64,000 bases of DNA, taken from positions 110,075 through 174,074 of the forward strand of contig NZ_CANLZM010000013.1 in assembly GCF_947495565.1 (NCBI RefSeq), in the 5' to 3' direction. The DNA comes from an uncultured Pontibacter sp. (GTDB taxonomy: Bacteria > Bacteroidota > Bacteroidia > Cytophagales > Hymenobacteraceae). The notes beneath the pieces were generated by a model. It was not told the DNA's origin. It saw only the letters and a program-made list of their open reading frames with translations, and searched no databases. A program made the position numbers and the translations under genes. Shown here piece by piece: positions 1 through 7,392 of this stretch (position 1 is the first letter of the stretch; each line of letters opens with the position of its first letter).

Positions 1-1
1 G

Positions 2-610
2 TATGTGGCTGCTTCTAAGGCTATCCGCTTCGAGGGCAATGGCTACTCTAAAGAGTGGGAAGAGGAGGCAGAGCGCCGCGGGCTTTCTAACATCAAGTCT
101 ACTCCACGTGCTTTGGATGTATATGAGAAGGATGAAGTAAAGGAAATCTTTACCAAACACGGCATTTTCACTGAGGTTGAGCTGGAGGCCCGTCATGAAA
201 TTCTGCTTGAGGAATATATCAAGAAGATCCAGATAGAGTCCCGCATCATGGGTGATTTGGCCATGAACCACGTAATCCCGACGGCTATCGCTTACCAGAA
301 CAAGCTTATCACCAATATTCGTGGTCTTAAAGATCTTGGTATTGAAGATGAGTACACGGAAAGCACCATCGATGGCATCAAGAAAATGTCAGGGCACATC
401 ACCTCTATCCAAAAGAACGTGCGCGACATGGTGAACTCCCGTAAGGTTGCCAACAAAGTAGATGACGTGCGTGAGCGTGCTATTATGTATAACGAGCAGG
501 TGCTTAGCTATTTCGAGTCAATCCGTTATAGCGTAGATAAGCTGGAGTTGATGGTGGACGATGAGGATTGGCCACTGGTGAAATACCGTGAACTGCTGTT
601 CCGCCACTAA
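2..610 (+). CDS. glnN: Glutamine synthetase type III, C-terminal part (cut by window edge)
   Basis: The frame is open from the left edge, so only about the last 200 residues of the protein are present. Type III glutamine synthetases are large cytoplasmic enzymes (about 700 residues) that make glutamine from glutamate, ammonia and ATP, and are typical of Bacteroidota. The visible part is the mostly helical C-terminal region; the stretch MGDLAMNHVIPTAIAYQNKL near residue 82 and the following NIRGLKDLG match what I know of this family's C terminus. The catalytic domain lies outside the window. The gene ends with TAA and is followed 28 bases later by a hairpin terminator. The GTG at position 5 is an internal codon, not a start. 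Confidence 0.85.
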   Translation, partial: YVAASKAIRFEGNGYSKEWEEEAERRGLSNIKSTPRALDVYEKDEVKEIFTKHGIFTEVELEARHEILLEEYIKKIQIESRIMGDLAMNHVIPTAIAYQNKLITNIRGLKDLGIEDEYTESTIDGIKKMSGHITSIQKNVRDMVNSRKVANKVDDVRERAIMYNEQVLSYFESIRYSVDKLELMVDDEDWPLVKYRELLFRH

Positions 611-638
611 GATTGAATTTTAATTAGGTTGATAAGTG

Positions 639-661
639 AAGGCACCTGTAATGGGTGCCTT
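639..661 (+). terminator. Rho-independent-type terminator after glutamine synthetase
   Basis: An 8-bp perfect stem (AAGGCACC, 639-646, with GGTGCCTT, 654-661) with a 7-base loop, followed by a T-rich tract. It lies 28 bases past the stop of glutamine synthetase and just before the stop of the convergent gene at 669, so it probably serves both. Confidence 0.75.
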
Positions 662-668
662 TGCTGTT

Positions 669-1034
669 TTAGCCCTTCACGCGCCTGAGTATTTCACCGG
701 TGGCCTGGGCAAGTATAATCGGGAGCAGCACAATCACCAAAGCGGCTGCTATAACTTTACGCAGCCCCAGGCGCATAATAAGTTTGCCGATAGCAAGGTC
801 TCGCATTTCATGGTAAATAAACTTGCCTGTGCGGGTCATCGGTTTGCCTTTCAGCACCTCCTGTACTTCACGCCAGTTGCCGCGCTCTATTTGGCGCCTC
901 AAAAACTGCAGTACAGTATCCTTGGTGATAAAAAAAGCCTGGCTTAACTGTTCCTGGCGCAATTGCCCCCAATCCTGTAGCCCCTGCAGTTTAGGCCAGA
1001 TATTTTTAGGTATAAATTGATGCATGTAGATCAT
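669..1034 (-). CDS. Hypothetical protein with C-terminal membrane helix
   Basis: A 121-residue protein I do not recognise by family name. Residues 1-85 are soluble and rich in charged and aromatic residues (the LRQEQLSQAFFITKDTVLQF region could form helices). Residues about 92-112 (KVIAAALVIVLLPIILAQA) form one clear transmembrane helix, followed by a short basic tail, so it is probably a tail-anchored inner-membrane protein. The composition is protein-like and it is convergent with glutamine synthetase, sharing the hairpin at 639-661. A second in-frame ATG at 1025 is an alternative start. No function can be assigned. Confidence 0.6.
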   Translation of the reverse strand: MIYMHQFIPKNIWPKLQGLQDWGQLRQEQLSQAFFITKDTVLQFLRRQIERGNWREVQEVLKGKPMTRTGKFIYHEMRDLAIGKLIMRLGLRKVIAAALVIVLLPIILAQATGEILRRVKG

Positions 1035-1260
1035 AAGTGTTTAAGCTTGTACTTATTTTACGAGAGAAGCCGGCTTAAGTATCCTTTAAAGTTTTAAGCC
1101 AGAGAAGGGGAAGGAGCGACGGCTGTAGCAGCAATCAAGTATTTAGAGTATAAGCTTGAAATCTATACTTTGAAAAGAGGCTTGAGAGCGAAAGGTTGCC
1201 CGGAAAATTGCGTATTTTGCCGATTGAACAAAGCAGCCGCTACTTTAGTTAAAGATACGC

Positions 1261-3255
1261 ATGGAATGTCAACTTGAACATACAATGAACACTTACTGTC
1301 CTAGCCTGGTAGAATATAAGCGCCGAAAAACACGTGTAGTCAATATTGGGAGCGTGCCTGTTGGCGGCGATAACCCGATTCGGGTGCAATCTATGACCAC
1401 TGTAGACACGATGGATACCGAAGGTTCTGTGGAGCAGTGTATTCGTATGATTGAGGCTGGGTGCGAGTATATCCGCATTACGGCGCCAAGTATAAAGGAA
1501 GCCGAAAACCTGCAGCACATCAAAGACGAATTGCGCAAGCGCGGGTACCAGGTGCCGCTTATCGCAGACATCCATTTTACACCCAATGCCGCTGAGGTGG
1601 CTGCCCGCATCGTGGAGAAGGTGCGTGTAAACCCGGGTAACTATGCTGATAAAAAGAAATTTCAGGTTATTGAATACGATGACGTGTCTTATCAGGCAGA
1701 GCTGGATCGTATCCGTGAACGCTTTGTGCCTTTGGTACGCATCTGCAAAGAGCACGGCACGGCCATGCGTATCGGTACAAACCATGGTTCTCTCTCTGAT
1801 CGTATTTTGAGCCGCTATGGCGATACCCCACTCGGAATGGTGGAAAGTGCGCTGGAGTTCATTCGTATCTGCGAGGACGAAGGCTACTTCGACATTGTAA
1901 TATCTATGAAGGCCTCTAACACCCAGGTGATGGTGCAGGCGTACCGCCTACTGGTGCAGAAACTGGATGAAGAGGGGCTGCAGCCGTACCCACTGCACTT
2001 GGGCGTAACAGAAGCCGGTGAAGCAGAGGATGGCCGTATAAAATCTGCCGTAGGGATAGGCACTTTGCTGGAGGACGGGCTTGGCGATACCGTGCGGGTT
2101 TCTCTGACGGAGGCTCCAGAAGCTGAGGCTCCCGTAGCCCAGGCGCTAATTGATAGGTATACCCACCGTGCTGAGAAAGCTCAACCAATTAAACCGCTTT
2201 GCAACAACCCCATCAACCCGTACCAGTACCACCGCCGCGAAACTGCTGAGGTAAAGAACTTGGGCGGCCTGAATGTTCCTCGTGTAGTAGCTGACCTGAG
2301 CAGGCTTACGGATATAAAGTATGCTGACCTGAAATCTGTCGGCCATTTATACTCTATGCTGCTGGATAAGTTCAATATGAACGACTTGGGCGCAGACTAC
2401 ATCTATACAGGCAACAACCCGATCAGCTTTATGCTGCCAAACGGCCTGAAGGAGATCGTAAATTATGATGCCTGGCTACAGGCTGAGCAGCGTGAAGACC
2501 GCCACCCGCTTATTCCGGCAGAAGTATACCTAGGCACCGGCGAACGCCACATTGGGCTTAATTTTATACTTGCCACCATCGACGAACTTACCACAGAGCT
2601 GCTGGATAAACTGAAGCAAGACACTACTGCCGTGTTAATGCTGCACACGCACAACGAGCACGCTATGCCGGAGCTGCGCAAATGTTTTGTTCGGTTAATG
2701 AATAATGAAGTGCAAACGCCATGCATCATTAAGCGAGCATACGGTGAGCTAACCCCGGATCAGGTGCAGTTATATGCTGCTACGGATGTGGGAGGTTTGC
2801 TTATCGATGGCTTAGGAGATGGCGTATTACTGGGCACAGAGCTGCTGCCGAACCTGGAAAAGCAGGAGGAACTGCAGACAATTGATACCCTGAACAAGCT
2901 GAGTTTTGGTATACTGCAGGCCGCCCGCACGCGCATGAGCAAAACAGAATACATCAGCTGCCCAAGCTGCGGCCGCACACTTTTCGACTTGCAGGAAACA
3001 ACCGCTATGATCCGTAAGCGCACAGACCATTTGAAAGGCGTTAAAATTGGCATCATGGGCTGTATTGTAAACGGTCCCGGCGAAATGGCTGACGCTGATT
3101 ATGGTTATGTGGGTGTGGGCAAGGACAAAATTGCGCTCTACCGTGGCCAGACGGTGGTAAAGAAATCAGTGCCGGCCGACCGTGCTGTAGATGAGTTGAT
3201 TGAACTGATAAGGGAAGATAGCAGATGGATTGAGCCTGTAAAGCTGGAGGAGTAA
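1261..3255 (+). CDS. ispG: 4-hydroxy-3-methylbut-2-en-1-yl diphosphate synthase (long form)
   Basis: IspG (GcpE) carries out the penultimate step of the MEP isoprenoid pathway, reductively opening methylerythritol cyclodiphosphate to HMBPP with a [4Fe-4S] cluster. At 664 residues this is the long form found in Bacteroidota, Chlamydiae and plants. It has an N-terminal TIM barrel (about residues 10-285, beginning KTRVVNIGSVPVGGDNPI), a large inserted domain (about 290-550) and the C-terminal cluster domain. The cluster ligands are visible as Cys567 and Cys570 (CPSC) and Cys601 (GCIVNGPGE). Start: ATG at 1261; an in-frame ATG at 1285 (MNTYCPSL) is equally possible. It stands alone, with 226 bases upstream that hold several AAGTAT-type motifs but no clear promoter box. 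The product feeds the carotenoid and quinone pathways. Confidence 0.97.
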   Translation: MECQLEHTMNTYCPSLVEYKRRKTRVVNIGSVPVGGDNPIRVQSMTTVDTMDTEGSVEQCIRMIEAGCEYIRITAPSIKEAENLQHIKDELRKRGYQVPLIADIHFTPNAAEVAARIVEKVRVNPGNYADKKKFQVIEYDDVSYQAELDRIRERFVPLVRICKEHGTAMRIGTNHGSLSDRILSRYGDTPLGMVESALEFIRICEDEGYFDIVISMKASNTQVMVQAYRLLVQKLDEEGLQPYPLHLGVTEAGEAEDGRIKSAVGIGTLLEDGLGDTVRVSLTEAPEAEAPVAQALIDRYTHRAEKAQPIKPLCNNPINPYQYHRRETAEVKNLGGLNVPRVVADLSRLTDIKYADLKSVGHLYSMLLDKFNMNDLGADYIYTGNNPISFMLPNGLKEIVNYDAWLQAEQREDRHPLIPAEVYLGTGERHIGLNFILATIDELTTELLDKLKQDTTAVLMLHTHNEHAMPELRKCFVRLMNNEVQTPCIIKRAYGELTPDQVQLYAATDVGGLLIDGLGDGVLLGTELLPNLEKQEELQTIDTLNKLSFGILQAARTRMSKTEYISCPSCGRTLFDLQETTAMIRKRTDHLKGVKIGIMGCIVNGPGEMADADYGYVGVGKDKIALYRGQTVVKKSVPADRAVDELIELIREDSRWIEPVKLEE

Positions 3256-3393
3256 ACTATAATCTAAGCATTTGTTCTTCTGACACTTATCAGAGAATAA
3301 ATTTTTCTGAGGTGAAGGGTGTTGTTTACAAGTATGGCTAACTTCCTGTAGGCCACTATTTTCTCAAAGTAAAACAGATTAAATTGACTAACC

Positions 3394-3561
3394 ATGAAAA
3401 AAGGACTTTTCAACCTATCGGAAGTGGCGACTTATTTTTTCCGGAAAAAAGACCCTAACCGTAAAAGCAACTTTAACCTGCGCACCATGCATACAATCAA
3501 TAAAATATCTATCCTGATGTTTTTAGCTGGTGTTGTATACTTCATCGTGAAGCATATTTAA
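3394..3561 (+). CDS. 55-aa single-pass membrane protein (DUF6728-like)
   Basis: A short gene of 55 codons plus stop with a convincing reading frame. It starts MKKGLFNLSEVATYFFRKKD, continues with PNRKSNFNLRTMHTINK, and ends in a hydrophobic helix of about 17 residues (ISILMFLAGVVYFIVKHI). The pattern (short cytoplasmic FFRKKDPNR segment, RTMHTINKIS, then one membrane helix) resembles a small conserved protein of Cytophagales that I recall as DUF6728; this is from memory and unchecked. The stop is 6 bases from the ATG of the YjbR gene, so the two are probably co-transcribed. Function unknown. Confidence 0.75.
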   Translation: MKKGLFNLSEVATYFFRKKDPNRKSNFNLRTMHTINKISILMFLAGVVYFIVKHI

Positions 3562-3567
3562 CAGTAT

Positions 3568-3924
3568 ATGCACATAGAAAAATTCAGGGATTACTGCCTT
3601 GCAAAACCGGGAACAACCGAAGAAACTCCTTTTGATGAAGACACACTTGTGTTTAAAGTATACGGCAAAATGTTTGCGCTTTGCAGTATCTCTGAGTTTG
3701 GCAGCGGAATTAACCTGAAATGTGACCCGGAGCAGGCCGTTGAGCTGAGGGAAAAGTATGCGCAGGTAAAACCAGGATACCATATGAGTAAAGTGCACTG
3801 GAATACTGTGCTGCCCGAAGCAGGCTTGCCTGATGACCTTCTGAAAAAATGGATAGATGATTCCTACTTATTGGTGGCGGCTAAGCTAACAAAGGCCCAG
3901 CGAAAAGAGTTAGATTTAGACTAA
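3568..3924 (+). CDS. MmcQ/YjbR family protein
   Basis: A 118-residue protein of the MmcQ/YjbR (CyaY-like fold) family. Characteristic features are the N-terminal FRDYCLAKPGTTEETPFDEDTLVFKV segment (the PGTxExxPF motif), the middle GKMFAL strand, the KCDPEQAVELR helix and the KPGYHMSKVHWNTV stretch near residues 72-86. Members are small cytoplasmic proteins sometimes called DNA-binding, but a precise function is not established. It follows the 55-aa membrane protein by 6 bases and is likely translated from the same mRNA. No terminator is obvious in the 226 bases downstream. Confidence 0.9.
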   Translation: MHIEKFRDYCLAKPGTTEETPFDEDTLVFKVYGKMFALCSISEFGSGINLKCDPEQAVELREKYAQVKPGYHMSKVHWNTVLPEAGLPDDLLKKWIDDSYLLVAAKLTKAQRKELDLD

Positions 3925-4000
3925 GGTCAGGAGGTGAGGCATACAGTTCTTAGAAATCAGAATACTGCCGGCCTAACAAGCTAGTATGGAAATACTTACT

Positions 4001-4014
4001 CATGTAGCTACATG
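4001..4014. promoter_or_regulatory. 14-bp perfect palindrome upstream of marR-type gene
   Basis: CATGTAGCTACATG is a perfect inverted repeat in the gap before the MarR-family gene. A dimeric regulator could bind such a site, but it lies about 140 bases upstream of the start codon, and no experiment or second copy supports it. Confidence 0.3.
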
Positions 4015-4095
4015 CATGAAGCAAGGCTGGTACATAATTAGGTAGTTTTTTAGGCAGAAAATCAAACGCCTCTCCTTTATCTTTATTGTGTTGAA

Positions 4096-4135
4096 AGTTT
4101 CTTAATTGGCTTTTTTTTCTTATTATTGAGAAACT
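4096..4135. promoter_or_regulatory. Spaced inverted repeat just upstream of marR-type gene
   Basis: AGTTTCTTAAT (4096-4106) and ATTGAGAAACT (4125-4135) are inverted copies matching at 10 of 11 positions, separated by 18 T-rich bases and ending 15 bases before the ATG of the MarR-family gene. A near-consensus -7 box, TATCTTTA, lies just before it. An autoregulatory operator is plausible; this is inference. Confidence 0.35.
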
Positions 4136-4150
4136 CACCTTAATAAAATT

Positions 4151-4651
4151 ATGACCCTTAATAATCAAATTGGAATTAATTCCTTTCGGAACGAGTGGCA
4201 GAAAGCCAGCGTCAGCATCCTTTATACTTATGGCTATTTAAGCAACGGCTATGAAACCTTCTTTAAGAAGCACAGCATTACAAGCCAGCAGTATAACGCA
4301 CTGCGAATTTTAAGAGACCAATTTCCTAAACCTGTTTCTACCTCATTTCTCCGCGAGAAGATGCTCGACAAAATGTCTGATGCGTCCAGGCTTGTTAGCC
4401 GCCTGAGCGCGAAAGGCCTTGTCGAGGTAACTCAGAATCCTTCCGATAAGCGCCTTGTGGATATTCTGATTTCAGCTGATGGACAGGAGTTGTGCAACAT
4501 CATTGATAAAGAACTTTACCAGCTCGACGCCATGATGCAGGGACTTACAGAAGAAGAAGCAACTACGCTTGTGGATCTCATGGAGAAAGTCCGACACTCC
4601 ATACAAACAACTGAAGAAAGATTAGAAGCTCTAGAAGCTGTTTCACTATAA
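4151..4651 (+). CDS. MarR family transcriptional regulator
   Basis: A 166-residue winged-helix regulator. Residues about 40-60 (HSITSQQYNALRILRDQFP) and 65-100 (TSFLREKMLDKMSDASRLVSRLSAKGLVEVTQNPSDKRLVDILIS) form the MarR helix-turn-helix and wing: TSQQYNALRIL, the recognition helix DASRLVSRL, and the DKRLVDI wing. MarR proteins bind DNA as dimers and usually respond to small phenolic or redox signals. The next gene (antiporter) is convergent, so no regulatory target is given by context. Two inverted repeats in the upstream gap could be its own operator. Ends in a shared hairpin with the antiporter gene. Confidence 0.92.
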   Translation: MTLNNQIGINSFRNEWQKASVSILYTYGYLSNGYETFFKKHSITSQQYNALRILRDQFPKPVSTSFLREKMLDKMSDASRLVSRLSAKGLVEVTQNPSDKRLVDILISADGQELCNIIDKELYQLDAMMQGLTEEEATTLVDLMEKVRHSIQTTEERLEALEAVSL

Positions 4652-4696
4652 AATTAATGCCTATTCTTTACTAACCTTACCCACCTTAAAGCAAGC

Positions 4697-4737
4697 AAAG
4701 GTGACAGGAAAGCCCCCGCGGCTGCCCTGTCACCTTT
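4697..4737. terminator. Bidirectional terminator
   Basis: A 12-bp perfect stem (AAAGGTGACAGG, 4697-4708, with CCTGTCACCTTT, 4726-4737). It lies between the convergent marR-type and antiporter genes and overlaps the antiporter stop codon by two bases. Confidence 0.8.
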
Positions 4738-6403
4738 ATCTTTTAATGACCATACTTGTATCTGCTGGAAAAAATAATTTTTTGATTACAGTTTCGGCGG
4801 CATCAGAGAACGGAAGCAGTACCTGTACATTTTTGTCCTCCTCCTGCAGTAAAAATGCATCAGCGGCTCTATGTGCCGTAACGGCTACCTTGCCTTTATA
4901 ATTTAGATGGCGTAGCATCCTGATCAGGCTCTGGTTCAGTTGCACATCAGCAATACTACTGATAACTGCTTTAGCGTGGCATATAGGTAATTGCTGGGCA
5001 AGTTCAGGGTCTTCCATGTCTCCGTATTGTGCTGCCATATTCTCTTTCTGCCAAAACCTGATAAGCTTTGGGTCAAAATCTACCGCTAACACCTTGTATC
5101 CGTGCTTCTTCAATTCCAGCGCAATGTTACTGCCAAACCTGCCCAAGCCAAAAAGTATGATATCGAAGCGCGCATCCTGCCTTACCTGATTTTCTTCTTC
5201 CGCGATAATATCCCTTTCAAAAATCCCGAGCACAGGTGAGAGCAACGCGAACAATGGGTGAGAGTAGATGATCATGTACGTAGACAAACCTATGGTAATG
5301 AGGCCAACCAGAGTAACCAAGCCTACTATTTGAGGGCTAATGTGCCCTAAAGTCATGCCAAGCGAGGCGAAAATCAACGAAAACTCGCTTATCTGCGCAA
5401 CAGTAAGGCCCGCCAGAAAACTTGTTCGCTTCCTGTAGCCCATCAGTCCCATAATCACCATGACAATGAGCGGGTTACCTACCAGCACGAAAAGCGAAAA
5501 CAAAAGAGCAGGTACTACCTGATCGCCTATGAGCTGCAGGTTGAGGTGGAGCCCCAGGTGGATGAAAAAGAAAAGCAGCAGAAAATCACGTATACTGACT
5601 AAGCGGCCACTAATTACATTCCGGTACTGCGTAGAGGCCAGCGAGACACCTGCTACAAAAGCACCAACCTCACGGCTGAAACCCAAGTACTCGCTGCCGG
5701 ATGCAACGGCTACGGCCCATGCAATGGCAAACAGCACCAACAGCTCCTGAGAACGCGCCAGGTATTGCACTAACCGCGGTATGACATAAATCATCAGCAG
5801 CCCAATGGCTACAAATATGCCTAACCCTCTGCCCACCATACCTAGCATGTTGTACAGCAGCTGCTCGCCGGTATTGTTATCGAGAGCCTTCAAAAAAATC
5901 ATCATAAACACGACTACAAGGTCCTGCACAATCAGAAAGCCAATGGCAATCTGGCCGTGCAGCGAGTCTATTTCCTTTTTATCAGAAAGGAGCTTTACAA
6001 TGATAATAGTACTAGAAAAAGTGAGCGCAACGGCGATATACAATGAAACCAGCGGGGTATACCCAAGCGCAAGGCCTATAACAAAGCCAAAAACTGAGGT
6101 GAAGATTACCTGGCCTAATCCAGTCATCAGGGCCACTTTGCCCATGGAGCGAATCAGGTTCAGGTCAAGTTTTAAGCCGACAACAAATAAAAGTATAGCG
6201 ATGCCGAGGTCGGAGAGGAGCGTGATTTTATCTGTAGAAGATACCAGGTTCAGGCCCGTAGGCCCGACAAGTATACCTAAGGCTATAAAAACAACGATGA
6301 GCGGCTGGCGGAGCAACTGGCCAATTGCACCAAGTATGGCTGCCAGCATAAGTATGATGGTGAACTCATAAAAGGAATTTTGGTTCAGTAGATCCATAAC
6401 CAT
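4736..6403 (-). CDS. Cation/proton antiporter of CPA2 (KefB-like) type with RCK domain
   Basis: A 555-residue inner-membrane protein. Residues about 1-385 hold 11-13 transmembrane segments of the Na+/H+ exchanger (CPA2) fold, including the segment LGIAILLFVVGLKLDL. A cytoplasmic RCK_N (TrkA-N) domain starts near residue 410 with the Rossmann motif GLGRFGSNIALELKKHGYKVLAVDFDP. Such proteins exchange K+ or Na+ for H+ and are gated by nucleotides bound to the RCK domain. The domain is short, with no RCK_C after it. The start codon is 3 bases past the stop of the tandem UspA gene, so the two are surely co-transcribed and probably translationally coupled; UspA proteins that bind nucleotides often accompany such transporters. 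A second ATG (codon 3) is an alternative start. Confidence 0.93.
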   Translation of the reverse strand: MVMDLLNQNSFYEFTIILMLAAILGAIGQLLRQPLIVVFIALGILVGPTGLNLVSSTDKITLLSDLGIAILLFVVGLKLDLNLIRSMGKVALMTGLGQVIFTSVFGFVIGLALGYTPLVSLYIAVALTFSSTIIIVKLLSDKKEIDSLHGQIAIGFLIVQDLVVVFMMIFLKALDNNTGEQLLYNMLGMVGRGLGIFVAIGLLMIYVIPRLVQYLARSQELLVLFAIAWAVAVASGSEYLGFSREVGAFVAGVSLASTQYRNVISGRLVSIRDFLLLFFFIHLGLHLNLQLIGDQVVPALLFSLFVLVGNPLIVMVIMGLMGYRKRTSFLAGLTVAQISEFSLIFASLGMTLGHISPQIVGLVTLVGLITIGLSTYMIIYSHPLFALLSPVLGIFERDIIAEEENQVRQDARFDIILFGLGRFGSNIALELKKHGYKVLAVDFDPKLIRFWQKENMAAQYGDMEDPELAQQLPICHAKAVISSIADVQLNQSLIRMLRHLNYKGKVAVTAHRAADAFLLQEEDKNVQVLLPFSDAAETVIKKLFFPADTSMVIKR

Positions 6404-6406
6404 ACT

Positions 6407-7255
6407 TCATTGCGCCTCCTTTATATGCGGTATAACTAATAAGGGCAGGCCAGCTTTGCTGGCGGCTCTCTCTGCAAATTGCTCCGATGGTGAGTTTCCC
6501 CAAAACCCGTGCTGCATCGGCAACCAAACCAGCAAGTCTGTACCTGAGTTTTGTAAATGCTTCTGCAGGTCTTGGGCTTTAGTGGCTTTGCGGATGGAAG
6601 TGATTTTATAAGGTAGATCCTTATCTAAGCTGTAGGTTTCTGCTGGCGGCAAAAACTTTGGCTCTGTTTCATCCTCATCCAGTACAAAAATAAAGTATAA
6701 TTGAGCGCTGTAAGTCTGCGCGATTCTTTCCAGTAGCCGTAGTCCGGGCCTCTCGCCAAATCGCTTCAGCCGGATTATAACCGAAATGATCTTAAACGCC
6801 TCAAAATGATAGTTCGGCGGAATTATAAGCAGCGGCGCAATGGTAAGGCGAATCATATCACTGGTGTTGCTGCCCAAAAAGAATTTTTGAAAACCACTAA
6901 CTCCGCTCGAACCCATCACCACCAGGTTTACAGCGCTGCCACAGCTAAGTTGAAGTATGGCGTCAATCAACGGAGCCGGCAGAACCTGTACAGTTTTAAG
7001 CACCTCTTTTGGCCTCAGGCTCAGCTCCAGATAAAGCCCTTGGCACTGCTGCTGCAGCTTTTGCTCCAATTTCTGGTGCTCGGCCTTGTAAATGTCGGCG
7101 TATACTTCCTGCGGAGAAGTGGCGGGTACGGGAGGCCTCTCCATAGTGTGCAGAAACACTACTTCTGCTTGATAGCTTCTCGCTAATTGCAGCGCAGTGC
7201 GCATGGCAGCATATGCGTTTTCTGAAAAATCGGTAGGTACAAGTATACGCAGCAT
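6407..7255 (-). CDS. Tandem universal stress protein (two UspA domains)
   Basis: A 282-residue cytoplasmic protein with two UspA folds (about 1-150 and 155-280). The first begins MLRILVPTDFSENAYAAMRTAL and carries the ATP-binding signature G-2x-G-9x-G-(S/T) as MGSSGVSGFQKFFLGSNTSD; the second (KIISVIIRLKRFGERPG) lacks a clear version and may be structural. Such proteins modulate stress responses and transporters. It is first in a two-gene unit with the CPA2 antiporter, which suggests that it regulates ion exchange. The terminator of leuS lies about 65 bases upstream. Confidence 0.9.
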   Translation of the reverse strand: MLRILVPTDFSENAYAAMRTALQLARSYQAEVVFLHTMERPPVPATSPQEVYADIYKAEHQKLEQKLQQQCQGLYLELSLRPKEVLKTVQVLPAPLIDAILQLSCGSAVNLVVMGSSGVSGFQKFFLGSNTSDMIRLTIAPLLIIPPNYHFEAFKIISVIIRLKRFGERPGLRLLERIAQTYSAQLYFIFVLDEDETEPKFLPPAETYSLDKDLPYKITSIRKATKAQDLQKHLQNSGTDLLVWLPMQHGFWGNSPSEQFAERAASKAGLPLLVIPHIKEAQ

Positions 7256-7320
7256 GATAAAAGAGTCTTTCTATCAATACGCAAAAGCTTGAGTATGAAG
7301 TTGTAGGGCAGCAGCTCAAA

Positions 7321-7363
7321 AAAATAAGCCGCTCAGCTTTTAATGGCTGAAGCGGCTTATTTT
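7321..7363. terminator. Terminator after leuS
   Basis: A long hairpin with outer stem AAAATAAGCCGCT (7321-7333) paired to AGCGGCTTATTTT (7351-7363), plus four inner pairs. In the minus direction it ends in a T-run and lies 30 bases past the leuS stop. Confidence 0.85.
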
Positions 7364-7392
7364 AAAGTTAGTTGGTTGAAAATGGGGATAGT

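Noticed and set aside
1249..1785. 178-codon frame on the minus strand
   Set aside because: Antisense to the TIM-barrel part of ispG.
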